Virus record (IMG/VR): IMGVR_UViG_3300025598_000027 | Span: 1 to 64,000 of that record | Source of the DNA: a virus | Direction: 5' to 3' (one strand) | DNA length: 64,000 bases | Made by a program: the position numbers and the translations under genes | Notes under the pieces: generated by a model | What the model saw: only the letters and a program-made list of their open reading frames with translations | Database searches by the model: none | Told to the model about the DNA's origin: nothing | In this document: positions 1-6,639 of the stretch, in pieces | Position numbering within the stretch: the first letter of the stretch is position 1 | How the letters are laid out: every line of letters begins with the position of its first letter

Positions 1-47
1 GACTGGTCTGAATCACGGCTCAGTTCGCAGTATCCAGGTCATAAAAT

Positions 48-123
48 TGGCTCCGTGGGTAGGGATCGAACCTACGACATTCTGATTAACAGTCAGATGC
101 AACTACCGCTGTGCTACCACGGA
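48..123 (-). tRNA. tRNA-Asn (anticodon GTT)
   Basis: A complete cloverleaf on the minus strand. The 7-bp acceptor stem (TCCGTGG with CCACGGA) is perfect and is followed by discriminator G and an encoded CCA end. The anticodon stem TCTGA/TCAGA closes the loop CTGTTAA, giving anticodon GTT (Asn). The T arm is GTAGG-TTCGATC-CCTAC. It is the last recognisable element of an RNA cluster read leftward from the promoter at 482-510. The remaining 47 bases to the window edge hold no gene I can support. Confidence 0.97.
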
Positions 124-270
124 ATAATTGTTTCTTCAAGGATGCACCAGCTGTCTAACTTCTGTCACCACCGTCGATTACAGCTGATTATACGGACTGA
201 GAAGTCTACCTCTGCGTTAATTATTCTGCAGACGCTTCGGGCTCTGATGCACCCGTGAAGAAACAATTAT
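124..270 (-). ncRNA. Putative structured RNA 1, closed by a 15-bp perfect stem
   Basis: Bases 124-138 and 256-270 are perfect 15-bp inverted complements (ATAATTGTTTCTTCA and TGAAGAAACAATTAT). They close a 117-base interior that has further short helices, including a GTCTGC/GCAG..AGAC hairpin. The element abuts the tRNA-Asn directly and has no credible reading frame. T4 carries two stable non-tRNA RNAs of similar size (RNA C and RNA D) in its tRNA cluster, and this could be an analogue. No primary-sequence similarity was recognised. A long terminal hairpin serving tRNA processing is an alternative. Confidence 0.55.
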
Positions 271-278
271 CTCTATCA

Positions 279-413
279 AGATACACCGTGTAGGATTCTC
301 ACCTACGTAGCCTTTATACGGAGACCCTCCAGGTCCCCAAAAGGCATCTTAGTTTACTGCACGACGTGAAACAAAATCTCACGCATACCGTGTCCCAGAT
401 CAACGGTGTATCT
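279..413 (-). ncRNA. Putative structured RNA 2, closed by an 11-bp stem, with a T-arm-like hairpin
   Basis: Bases 279-289 and 403-413 form a perfect 11-bp terminal stem (AGATACACCGT/ACGGTGTATCT). On the minus strand the interior holds a CGTGAG/TTCACG hairpin and a GCCTTT/AAAGGC helix enclosing GGGGACC/GGTCTCC. Next to the terminal stem is a 5-bp GTAGG/CCTAC hairpin with a 7-base loop, which resembles a tRNA T arm. The T loop (TGAGAAT) does not match the usual TTC consensus, so it is not an ordinary tRNA. It lies between the promoter and RNA 1 and is presumably cotranscribed. Confidence 0.55.
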
Positions 414-481
414 ATAAAGAGATAACCAAAGTTATCTTCTTTTTTCTTACGATGTCAAAGAGCGAATTTCACATTATACAC

Positions 482-510
482 ATTATAACTTAGTAGCAGT
501 AAAAAGTCAA
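482..510 (-). promoter_or_regulatory. Sigma70-type promoter for the tRNA/RNA cluster
   Basis: On the minus strand TTGACT, a 17-base spacer, then TATAAT. It sits just past the terminator of the preceding gene and upstream of the two structured RNAs and the tRNA. A leader of about 60 bases with a small GATAAC/GTTATC hairpin (421-436) follows. Confidence 0.85.
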
Positions 511-514
511 GCAT

Positions 515-546
515 AAAAAAAAGCGGGGATTTTTCGGTCCCCGCTT
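515..546 (-). terminator. Intrinsic terminator after the HTH gene
   Basis: On the minus strand a 9-bp GC-rich stem (AAGCGGGGA/TCCCCGCTT, 521-529 with 538-546) is followed by a run of eight T. It separates the small HTH gene at 572-766 from the RNA cluster promoter. Confidence 0.9.
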
Positions 547-571
547 AAATCTCTAGGTTTTTTCCTATCGA

Positions 572-766
572 TTATGCGAGGCTATACTTATTTGTTACAC
601 GACCCTTGGTATCTACATGAGTATTAAGATTAATACTATACCCTTGCTCGCGGAGATAATGGACTACACGACCTGGATTGCCTACGTTATAACGTGCGGC
701 GATTTGCTTCGCGGTCATTTCTTTACCCGAGAGGAATGCATTCAATACTTTTGCAGTCTTTGTCAT
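572..766 (-). CDS. Small helix-turn-helix protein
   Basis: A 64-residue protein whose core (TAKQIAARYNVGNPGRVVHY) reads as a winged-helix/helix-turn-helix, with a recognition helix followed by a basic beta wing (VDTKGRVTNKY). Proteins of this type are common small genes in aquatic T4-like phages, and it is probably a DNA-binding regulator with unknown target. I chose the ATG at 766 rather than the upstream one at 781 because AAGG lies about 8 bases before it. A TATAAATA late-promoter box lies 24 bases upstream and a strong intrinsic terminator follows, so the gene can be an independent late unit. Confidence 0.75.
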   Translation of the reverse strand: MTKTAKVLNAFLSGKEMTAKQIAARYNVGNPGRVVHYLREQGYSINLNTHVDTKGRVTNKYSLA

Positions 767-789
767 ATAATAACCTTTCATGTTAAATC

Positions 790-797
790 TATTTATA
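790..797 (-). promoter_or_regulatory. T4-type late promoter box TATAAATA
   Basis: Exact TATAAATA on the minus strand, upstream of the HTH gene at 572-766. It matches the gp55-dependent late promoter consensus. It lies in the gap just before the stop codon of the neighbouring gene (802-978). Confidence 0.6.
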
Positions 798-801
798 TAA
801 G

Positions 802-978
802 TTAACCGAGAATATCAACGACACGGCCATCTTTATCTACAGCACGTACGCGAAAATCAGGATAACGATTCTTGATCTCTTGCATACGAACCAGAATCAA
901 CTGAGACTGGTTTTGAGTAGTCTGATAAGTTCTCCACATACCAGACTTATCTTGAGCTTGAATAAAAACTTCGTTCAT
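802..978 (-). CDS. Hypothetical small protein
   Basis: A 58-residue soluble protein starting MNEVFIQAQDKSG. It has alternating beta-prone segments (GMWRTYQTT; FRVRAVDKDGRVVDILG) around a short helix, the look of a small alpha/beta fold. No family is recognised. The start at 978 is set by AGGAG seven bases upstream; the longer frame to 993 has no ribosome site. It is the first gene after the promoter at 1009-1037, so it is probably expressed early together with the HTH gene that follows. Confidence 0.65.
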   Translation of the reverse strand: MNEVFIQAQDKSGMWRTYQTTQNQSQLILVRMQEIKNRYPDFRVRAVDKDGRVVDILG

Positions 979-1008
979 TTCTTTTCTCCTCAATCAACCT
1001 ATATTCAC

Positions 1009-1037
1009 ATTATAGGGTATTACGGAAAAAATAGCAA
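1009..1037 (-). promoter_or_regulatory. Sigma70-type promoter for small early genes
   Basis: On the minus strand TTGCTA, 17 bases, then TATAAT. It lies in the gap between the genes at 1044-1277 and 802-978 and points at the latter. Confidence 0.75.
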
Positions 1038-1043
1038 GCGAAA

Positions 1044-1277
1044 TTATACAATAATATCTACCTTATTTCTCAATAGGTTAGCGACCTCGATGCGAACTGC
1101 CTTCTTAAACGCATCATGTGCACGTTTCTTTGAGGCATCATACATCTCTTTGGTGCGATCTCTTGAGCTGAGTTTACCCTGTTGCTCAGCATGCCAGATA
1201 TCATCTTGATAATCAATCATGTTCTCGATCTCATCGAAAAGAATATCTAAGTATTTGTTGTCATGAATGTTTGTCAT
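1044..1277 (-). CDS. Hypothetical protein, helical
   Basis: A 77-residue, charged, mostly helical protein (MTNIHDNKYLDILFDEIENM). The central part is rich in Lys, Arg and Asp and no catalytic motif is visible. AAGGA lies 8 bases before the ATG. Its start overlaps the 3' end of the gene at 1261-1608 by 17 bases, so the two are translated from one message. Function unknown; it belongs to the string of small genes downstream of regA, where T4-like phages usually keep non-essential early genes. Confidence 0.65.
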   Translation of the reverse strand: MTNIHDNKYLDILFDEIENMIDYQDDIWHAEQQGKLSSRDRTKEMYDASKKRAHDAFKKAVRIEVANLLRNKVDIIV

Positions 1278-1608
1278 ACTCTATATCCTTCTCTTCTTGA
1301 AGATTATCAACAATCATATACTGAGCACCATCATGTAATTCTACATAAGCCTCAAGTATCTTTCTGACCTTATACAGTCTTTCAGTAACTTCTTTTATTG
1401 TTTCGCGAGTAACTTCATCATTAGCATCATGTTCTAAATCGGTAAGAGCTGCATCTAGATTATAGTCAGCGCCATACTCAATCTGAACCTTATACTCACC
1501 AACATCATCTAACTTGCTTGGCGGATATAGTATATCTTTTATCTGCTGTAATTTACGACCAGCCTCTGTGTCTGGTAGTTTTCTTACTATCTTGATGGGC
1601 CACTTCAT
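1261..1608 (-). CDS. Hypothetical protein
   Basis: A 115-residue soluble, acidic protein (MKWPIKIVRKLPDTEAGRKL). A long predicted helix in the middle (EVTRETIKEVTERLYKVRKI) suggests a helical bundle or coiled coil. No family recognised. It overlaps the membrane-protein gene at 1605-1889 by four bases (ATGA) and the next gene by 17 bases, so it lies in the middle of a three-gene coupled run. The pairing with a small membrane protein suggests, without proving, a shared role. Confidence 0.65.
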   Translation of the reverse strand: MKWPIKIVRKLPDTEAGRKLQQIKDILYPPSKLDDVGEYKVQIEYGADYNLDAALTDLEHDANDEVTRETIKEVTERLYKVRKILEAYVELHDGAQYMIVDNLQEEKDIEYDKHS

Positions 1609-1889
1609 TTCTTTACTAGCCCCAGGATAGTCTCTAATTCTGTTATGAGATTATCGTAGCTCGGATCGCCCATAGTCTGAGCTGACTTGAACGTATTGAG
1701 TTCTTTGTTGATGATATTGACGATTCTTTGATTCTCTAAGCTGACTGCTTTCTTGATGCTTTCGTCAAACTTATCGTCGCTCGTAAACTTTACGAGCTCT
1801 ACTAGCTTTTTACCATAGTAAAGAATGGTTCCCAGCAGGATACCATTCAATACCAAAAGCCACATATCCATCACTGTCACAAATTTCAT
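1605..1889 (-). CDS. Small membrane-anchored protein
   Basis: A 94-residue protein with one N-terminal hydrophobic segment at about residues 8-26 (MDMWLLVLNGILLGTILYYG) followed by a charged cytoplasmic-type helical tail (residues 30-94). It looks like a single-pass membrane protein with no cleavage site. GGAG lies ten bases before the ATG. It directly follows regA and is coupled by ATGA overlap to the next gene. Phage proteins of this shape include lysis or superinfection-exclusion factors, but nothing here decides which, so I assign no function. Confidence 0.65.
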   Translation of the reverse strand: MKFVTVMDMWLLVLNGILLGTILYYGKKLVELVKFTSDDKFDESIKKAVSLENQRIVNIINKELNTFKSAQTMGDPSYDNLITELETILGLVKK

Positions 1890-1904
1890 AATAAAACATC
1901 TCCA

Positions 1905-2300
1905 TTATTTCTTACGACCTATGTTATACTTAGTTACTAATTCCCACTCATGTTTTTCTTTGTGCGGTAATATCTTAATCTGATTCATAGGAGTCTTTGG
2001 TTCTTTGAACCTTTCTGGCTCAACGATCTTGATCAGACCCCATTGTTGTAATAATTCTGCTATTGTGTTACGACGACCCTTATCTTCATCTGAGAAATTT
2101 GATGGTTTGCCGTCGAGAGCAAATAGTTCTTTAAAGTGGACAATGAAGTATTTGCCCTGTTTATGAAGAATATGACAAGATTGATATAGTTTTTTGTCTT
2201 TGCGGGAAGCCACGCCGATGCGTGTAAGAGTTTCTTTAATCTTTAGAAAGTCTTCTTCTTCACCTATCTTCACCTCCAAGAGTGTTTCTAAAACTGACAT
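1905..2300 (-). CDS. regA: RegA translational repressor
   Basis: The 131 residues align along their length with T4 RegA. Shared features are EDFLKIKETLTRIG, LYQSCHILHKQGKYFIVHFKE, the RR..IA.LL..WGLI.IV block, and KHEWELV.KY.IG at the C terminus. RegA binds AU-rich initiation regions of early phage mRNAs and blocks their translation, damping clamp-loader and other early proteins. T4 has the order 45-44-62-regA. Here the order is the same except that an oxygenase/DUF6817 gene separates 62 and regA. A late-type box AATAAATA lies about 30 bases upstream of the start. Confidence 0.95.
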   Translation of the reverse strand: MSVLETLLEVKIGEEEDFLKIKETLTRIGVASRKDKKLYQSCHILHKQGKYFIVHFKELFALDGKPSNFSDEDKGRRNTIAELLQQWGLIKIVEPERFKEPKTPMNQIKILPHKEKHEWELVTKYNIGRKK

Positions 2301-2329
2301 GATTTACCCCATGATGATTATTGTTCATC

Positions 2330-3355
2330 TTATTTATTGTTTTCATCATTTTGATTCCAAAATGCTAATAATCCTTCATCTTTTAGAGAGTTTTGGTCTA
2401 AAAGATTTGCACATTCTATATATCTTAGTGCATCAAAGGTATCTCTGTCAACAAATAATGTTCTTCCGTCTCTCATCTTCAGGTAGACATTCTCTCCATC
2501 AAATGACTCTGGAGAAATAAGAGTCTTGGGTCTATCGATGATACTGAATAATGCAGCAAGATCAAATGCCTTCTGACCAAATTCAGCAACAACTTTTTCT
2601 TCATCGTTTAATGTTAGAATGTTATTTTTAAATGCTGTCGTACCAAATACTGAATGGAGGCCACCAGCAAAACAGATTGATTCATCAAGACCCTTATCTT
2701 CTAAGAGTTGATATACTCTTACGAGATGATCATGAAGAGTTCCTCTCTGGTGTCTGTGGTTTGTAGCACCATTATTAAAAGCAAAAGAACTGATCTTTTC
2801 AAAATTGTGTGATCTCTGAGCTCTCGTCTTAAACATAAATGTTTTTCTCAATTCATGACAATTACGAGAAACCCCTCTGGCGGCATGTAATATACTAGAA
2901 TCAAACATGGCTGCTCTATTTTTCTTAGGGATAGATGAATGTATGATATCACCGTCTCTAGCGAATACAGTCTCACCAGCCCAGTCTAGTTTCCATTCTT
3001 CTGTGAGATATAAAACTATTGTTATCTCATCTTTTCTGGTACTATCTCTATGGAAATAACCATCTACGCCATAAGTATGACCGTTGACATAACATCTAAG
3101 GATCTTATTATCTTTCAGCTCTTCGTATGTTGAAGATACATAATCCCATATCTCTTTAATCTGTTCATCTAATTTTGATGATATGTCTGCAAGATTATCA
3201 GCAGAAGTAGAAATACCTATCTGATGATTCCAGTGGCCATGAGGATCATTTTTATTGTGTGCTTTCCAACCATAATACATCATTGGCTGTTCAAATCTCT
3301 TAGCCAATTCAGCATACATATCTTCAGGTAAAAAATTGTCTATTGTTCTAATCAT
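2330..3355 (-). CDS. 2OG-Fe(II) oxygenase fused to a DUF6817 domain
   Basis: The N-terminal half (residues 1-175) is a 2-oxoglutarate/Fe(II) dioxygenase of the prolyl-4-hydroxylase type. It has the HxD iron motif at H102-R-D104 (GYFHRDST), the distal histidine at H157 (ILHAARG) and a 2OG-binding Arg near R170. The C-terminal half (about 190-341) matches DUF6817 by its GTLHDHLVRVYQLLEDKG and GGLHSVFGT motifs, a histidine-rich helical domain seen in aquatic phages and bacteria. The substrate is unknown. The gene is wedged between clamp-loader gene 62 (four-base ATGA overlap) and regA, where T4 has nothing, so it is made with the replisome. It could hydroxylate a protein or nucleotide; position favours a replication-linked or nucleic-acid role, but this is inference. 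Confidence 0.8.
   Translation of the reverse strand: MIRTIDNFLPEDMYAELAKRFEQPMMYYGWKAHNKNDPHGHWNHQIGISTSADNLADISSKLDEQIKEIWDYVSSTYEELKDNKILRCYVNGHTYGVDGYFHRDSTRKDEITIVLYLTEEWKLDWAGETVFARDGDIIHSSIPKKNRAAMFDSSILHAARGVSRNCHELRKTFMFKTRAQRSHNFEKISSFAFNNGATNHRHQRGTLHDHLVRVYQLLEDKGLDESICFAGGLHSVFGTTAFKNNILTLNDEEKVVAEFGQKAFDLAALFSIIDRPKTLISPESFDGENVYLKMRDGRTLFVDRDTFDALRYIECANLLDQNSLKDEGLLAFWNQNDENNK
2331..2338 (-). promoter_or_regulatory. Late-type promoter box AATAAATA before regA
   Basis: AATAAATA on the minus strand, about 30 bases before the regA start and overlapping the stop codon of the upstream gene. It is one base from the T4 late consensus. A late box in front of regA would be unexpected, so confidence is modest. 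Confidence 0.35.
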
Positions 3356-3801
3356 ACTGTACCCTTATATAATCTCTTCTTCATGATATCAATATGTTCA
3401 TCAGTCAACAAAGGTGCTGCAGCTTTTGCTTTCTCATGGCTATAACCATAATATTCCTGCAACAGTTCTATAGTAGTATCTTTCTTTTCTGACTTCTTAT
3501 CATGCTTAAAGAATCTTCTTTTCTTTGCGATTATGCTTTTAAGATAATCATAATGCATCTTATCAGTTATGCCATAATTTATATTCATTTCATTGGCATA
3601 CAAAACAGTATCAGCAAAGTTGGAGAAATAATTATTAGTTCGCCAAACACTGTATTTATGCTCGGCCATAGATCCTATCTCTTCATTAGTTTTAGTAAAG
3701 CTGATGCTGTTCTCATAACGCCAGTCGTATTTCGGTTTAGAATATACCTGTACTACTTCTTCCTTACGCTCTTCACCAGTAACATCTATAAATCCGCTCA
3801 T
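3352..3801 (-). CDS. 62: Clamp loader small subunit gp62
   Basis: A 149-residue protein matching the gp62 family of aquatic T4-like phages. The marks are a conserved NYFSNFADTVLYANEMN block, a DYL..II.KKRRF segment, and the EYYGYSHEKAKAAAPLLT helix near the C terminus. It is shorter than T4 gp62 (187 aa), as usual in this branch. One gp62 joins four gp44 subunits to open and load the gp45 ring. The order 45-44-62 and the four-base ATGA overlap with gene 44 are as in T4 and support translational coupling that sets subunit stoichiometry. Confidence 0.88.
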   Translation of the reverse strand: MSGFIDVTGEERKEEVVQVYSKPKYDWRYENSISFTKTNEEIGSMAEHKYSVWRTNNYFSNFADTVLYANEMNINYGITDKMHYDYLKSIIAKKRRFFKHDKKSEKKDTTIELLQEYYGYSHEKAKAAAPLLTDEHIDIMKKRLYKGTV

Positions 3802-4736
3802 GCAAACTCACATTCTATCAGTACTTCTGTAAGGAAAGCCATAATATTGATCTCAGGATTCGAAACGAATGCAGACTGATATTGATACTTAGCCAACAGC
3901 AAGACGAGCTGTGCTACGCTCTGAGTCGTCATCACATCTGCTGAGATCTCATAGAATTTAGAGAACAATGTATTCTGATCCATATCTAAATTGTTATGAA
4001 CCCATTTACGAAGATCTGTAAAATTCTTGCTCTTTAGAAGAGCAATGAGAGCATCAATCTGAACTTCCTTGACACTGTTTAAAATATTCTGATCAATAGC
4101 ACCAGTAGCTGAATAACGCTGAAGCTCATTAAGAACTCGGCGCCAATCTGGGAAATGGTTATTGATTACCTCAGCAACAACAGCTGGTTCGTGTTTGACA
4201 TTTTCAATTTCTAAAATGTTAATAACACGTTTAAAGAACTGCTTGGCTAACTTAGCCATATCAGCTTTGCCAATCTTAAACTCTATGACTGAGCAACGAG
4301 AGTGAAGAGGATCAATGATGCGGTTACGAAAGTTACAAGTAAGAATGAATCCACAGTTCTTGGAAAATTCTTCCATAAAGTTACGAAGAGCAGGCTGAGT
4401 GCTATTAGCATTAAGATAATCGGCTTCGTCAAGGATAACATATTTTCTTTTTCCCGTAAAAGATACAGAAGAAGCAAAGTTTTGTATTTGATTTCTCAAC
4501 GTATCAATGTTACCATTCATAGATCCGTTAACTACGATATAATCACACTCAAGCTGTTCAAGCATGGCTTTGGCTACTGTTGTCTTACCGACACCAGCAG
4601 AACCAGAAAGAATCAAATTAGGAATATTACCCTGTTCGACAAACTGCTGAAATGTATTCTTAAGATCAACAGGCAAGATACAATCAGCAATAGTTTTTGG
4701 TCGATACTTTTCTACCCAAAGAAAATCTTCACGCAT
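3798..4736 (-). CDS. 44: Clamp loader ATPase gp44
   Basis: An AAA+ clamp-loader ATPase of 312 residues. It opens with the family signature WVEKYRPKTI, then Walker A GSAGVGKTT (about residues 45-53), Walker B VILDEAD, and the SRC arginine-finger motif (LHSRC). The helical collar domain fills the C-terminal third. It loads the sliding clamp at primer-template junctions. Three in-frame ATGs are possible; the one at 4736 has GGAG six bases upstream, while the 4748 ATG overlaps that GGAG, so 4736 is chosen. It overlaps gene 62 by four bases. An intrinsic terminator lies between gene 45 and this gene, which would let clamp exceed loader. Confidence 0.95.
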   Translation of the reverse strand: MREDFLWVEKYRPKTIADCILPVDLKNTFQQFVEQGNIPNLILSGSAGVGKTTVAKAMLEQLECDYIVVNGSMNGNIDTLRNQIQNFASSVSFTGKRKYVILDEADYLNANSTQPALRNFMEEFSKNCGFILTCNFRNRIIDPLHSRCSVIEFKIGKADMAKLAKQFFKRVINILEIENVKHEPAVVAEVINNHFPDWRRVLNELQRYSATGAIDQNILNSVKEVQIDALIALLKSKNFTDLRKWVHNNLDMDQNTLFSKFYEISADVMTTQSVAQLVLLLAKYQYQSAFVSNPEINIMAFLTEVLIECEFA

Positions 4737-4751
4737 CATATTCTCCATATC

Positions 4752-4780
4752 AAAAAAATGGGAGGGTGGTTAGCCCTCCC
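4752..4780 (-). terminator. Intrinsic terminator between genes 45 and 44
   Basis: On the minus strand GGGAGGG-7 nt-CCCTCCC followed by A and seven T. It lies just after the gene 45 stop codon and just before the gene 44 ribosome site. Partial read-through would attenuate clamp-loader expression relative to the clamp. Confidence 0.85.
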
Positions 4781-4787
4781 TTCACTA

Positions 4788-5447
4788 TCAGAAGGAAGAA
4801 CCGCTTTCAACAGCGATCCAATAATCTACATTGTCGCCCTTAAAATGAGAGATCCCCTTAGAAGAGACAGATACTTCATACGTACCATCCATCAGCTTCA
4901 TATTCTCAGCCTTGAATACAGCACAGAAAACTTTATCTGTAGTGCCGATAGTACGACGAACAGAATCGCCATTTGGTTCTTTAGAGTTAATAGCCTGCAG
5001 GGTAATTTCTTTACCGTCACCAACTACTGTAATATCAGGCAGACCAAGAATACCAAGAACCTTTTCGATCTCAGCAAGATTCACAGTATTCAAAGTAAAA
5101 GTAACTTCTGTTGAAGGAAGTACGATTTCTTTTTCTGGTGGAGCCTTGATTGTTGACTCGTCAGCAAAGTTATAAGGTGCATTTTTCTGACCAGACTTAT
5201 CGCTGATGAGGAAACCATTATCATTAAATTTAATTTCTGGTTCTTCAAAAGTAGACAACAGGCTCAAGAAACGATTGACGTTATAGATAGATGCGCGAGA
5301 AGGAAAACTGTTAGGAACATTTGCCTTCGCCATAACAGTCTTTCCAGGCGAGATAGTCTTCAATACGTTACCTTCGTTGATAATCATTGAAGGATTGATT
5401 GAAGAAAAGTTTTTCATTACGTTAATAGTCTTAGGATCAAGTTTCAT
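4788..5447 (-). CDS. 45: Sliding clamp gp45
   Basis: A 219-residue sliding clamp. The N terminus MKLDPKTINVMKNFSSIN parallels T4 gp45 (MKL..T...LKNF..IN). The two-domain pattern and the C-terminal NVDYWIAVESGS..F match the family, and T4 gp45 is 228 aa. The trimeric ring tethers DNA polymerase and, in T4, also activates gp55-dependent late transcription, so it links replication to the late promoters seen here. GGAG six bases upstream selects the ATG at 5447. It heads the 45-44-62 run and is followed at once by a terminator. Confidence 0.95.
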   Translation of the reverse strand: MKLDPKTINVMKNFSSINPSMIINEGNVLKTISPGKTVMAKANVPNSFPSRASIYNVNRFLSLLSTFEEPEIKFNDNGFLISDKSGQKNAPYNFADESTIKAPPEKEIVLPSTEVTFTLNTVNLAEIEKVLGILGLPDITVVGDGKEITLQAINSKEPNGDSVRRTIGTTDKVFCAVFKAENMKLMDGTYEVSVSSKGISHFKGDNVDYWIAVESGSSF

Positions 5448-5471
5448 AATATACTCCATTCAAAATTAAAG

Positions 5472-6326
5472 TTATTTCTTTTTCTTACCACCAATAGCTC
5501 CTGGATCAGCCGTAGCAGCTGCGCCAATAGAAGCCAAGTCGGCAAGAGAACCACCAAAGATATATGAGCCAACGTGCTGCATAGACATCCATGGGCAGAA
5601 CCAAGTGCGAAGACCAATCTCCTGAACCTTCTGACAGAACCAGTAATCTTCAGAGAGATAACGCTTCGACTTAGGATCAATTTCAGCTTGGAAGTACTGA
5701 AGAATCTCACGGCTACCATCAAACGCTTCGGTACGAACATGGTCTGGGCGATAGCTGTATTGTGGATAAGCATCAGCAAACTTCTGAAGTGCGCTCTTAT
5801 GAATCATCATAAAGCCAGTGCCAATCTCAAGAACTTCAACTGGTTCGTTAATCGGAATCTGACCAGTGCCGTTCTTAGGATTAAAGACATAATCGCCAAC
5901 GAACTTTTCAAGAACATTAGGATCTTCGTCAGCAATACCCTTATCAACTGCGAGCTTAATCTTTTCCCAGCTGATGCACTTCTTAGGATATGGGCCACCG
6001 ATGATGTTATACTTTTCTGGCTCTTCAGCCTGCAAAGCCATCAGAGCAAGAACGTCCTGAGGATTAAATCCGATATCGGAGTCAATAAACATCAGATGCT
6101 GAGCTGGAGAACGCATGAACTCATCTACGCAATAGTTACGAGCGCGAGTAATCAATGACTCGTTAAACAGGTAATAAAACTGAAGAGGAATACCATACTG
6201 AGTGCAAAGAGCAGACAAGTCAGCTGAGGACTTAGCAAACATACCAGCACACTGGCCACCATACATAGGTGTTGCTACAAACAGTTTATTCTCACGTAGT
6301 TTCTCAATAGGAACATTAATTTCCAT
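5472..6326 (-). CDS. GT-A type glycosyltransferase
   Basis: A 284-residue GT-A-fold glycosyltransferase-like protein with a nucleotide-sugar-binding start (KLFVATPMYGGQCAGMFA). It has a metal-binding DSD motif near residues 82-84 (LMFIDSDIGF), an acceptor-side GGPYPKK loop and a conserved ED.WFC..... W segment (LSEDYWFCQKVQEIGLRTWF). A poly-Lys tail ends the protein. Proteins of this family occur in aquatic T4-like phages. Placed 3' of the TET dioxygenase and two other glycosyltransferases in one operon, it may act on the same modified DNA base or build a longer sugar chain; alternatively it modifies a surface structure. GGAG six bases before 6326 sets the start. It overlaps the DUF3310 gene by 11 bases. 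Confidence 0.82.
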   Translation of the reverse strand: MEINVPIEKLRENKLFVATPMYGGQCAGMFAKSSADLSALCTQYGIPLQFYYLFNESLITRARNYCVDEFMRSPAQHLMFIDSDIGFNPQDVLALMALQAEEPEKYNIIGGPYPKKCISWEKIKLAVDKGIADEDPNVLEKFVGDYVFNPKNGTGQIPINEPVEVLEIGTGFMMIHKSALQKFADAYPQYSYRPDHVRTEAFDGSREILQYFQAEIDPKSKRYLSEDYWFCQKVQEIGLRTWFCPWMSMQHVGSYIFGGSLADLASIGAAATADPGAIGGKKKK

Positions 6327-6612
6327 TCTTATCTCCATTTTCTAATTCATGAACGTGTAATTGCATAATCGCGTAGTGAATAACTTTTAGTAAGTCTTTG
6401 CGCCAGTCAGCAGGAGTACCCTTCTTACCATAACGCTGAGCATATTTCATAACATTACCCATACAAAAACCTGTACCAAGACCAGAGTCGATAATAAACT
6501 CAGTTGCTTGAAATTTGTTTTGGGAATAGTGCTGAGAGTATGTCTCATCTATATAGGCTGCAATCTCAGCCAAACTCTTATCTTCAGAATATTTGTAGCT
6601 AATATTATCCAT
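6316..6612 (-). CDS. DUF3310 family protein
   Basis: A 98-residue protein with the DUF3310 signature GFCMGNVMKYAQRYGKKG followed by DLLKVIHYAIMQL. The family is widespread in phages and has been linked to nucleotide metabolism; its activity is not established. The start at 6612 is chosen because AGG lies five bases upstream and the longer frame lacks a ribosome site. It sits inside the modification operon between two glycosyltransferase genes. Its ATG overlaps the -10 box (TATAAT) of an embedded promoter at 6611-6639, so transcripts from that promoter would begin inside this gene and skip it. Confidence 0.85.
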   Translation of the reverse strand: MDNISYKYSEDKSLAEIAAYIDETYSQHYSQNKFQATEFIIDSGLGTGFCMGNVMKYAQRYGKKGTPADWRKDLLKVIHYAIMQLHVHELENGDKNGN

Positions 6613-6639
6613 TATAACCTCAGTTGAAGAAATTGTCAA
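6611..6639 (-). promoter_or_regulatory. Embedded consensus sigma70 promoter (TTGACA-17-TATAAT)
   Basis: Both hexamers are perfect and the spacer is 17 bases. The -35 lies in the last codons of the glycosyltransferase gene 6620-7411 and the -10 overlaps the ATG of the DUF3310 gene. It would serve the glycosyltransferase at 5472-6326 and the clamp genes without DUF3310. Confidence 0.75.

Noticed and set aside
55-258. Plus-strand open frame of 67 codons
   Set aside because: It runs antisense through the tRNA-Asn and structured RNA 1 and has no ribosome site.
279-413. Structured RNA 2 as a tRNA, tmRNA or group I intron
   Set aside because: The T loop lacks the TTC consensus, there is no plausible anticodon arm or tag frame, and no intron core motifs were recognised.
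4302-5114. Plus-strand open frame of 270 codons opposite genes 44 and 45
   Set aside because: Composition is that of an antisense shadow; both minus-strand genes are certain and a terminator lies within it.
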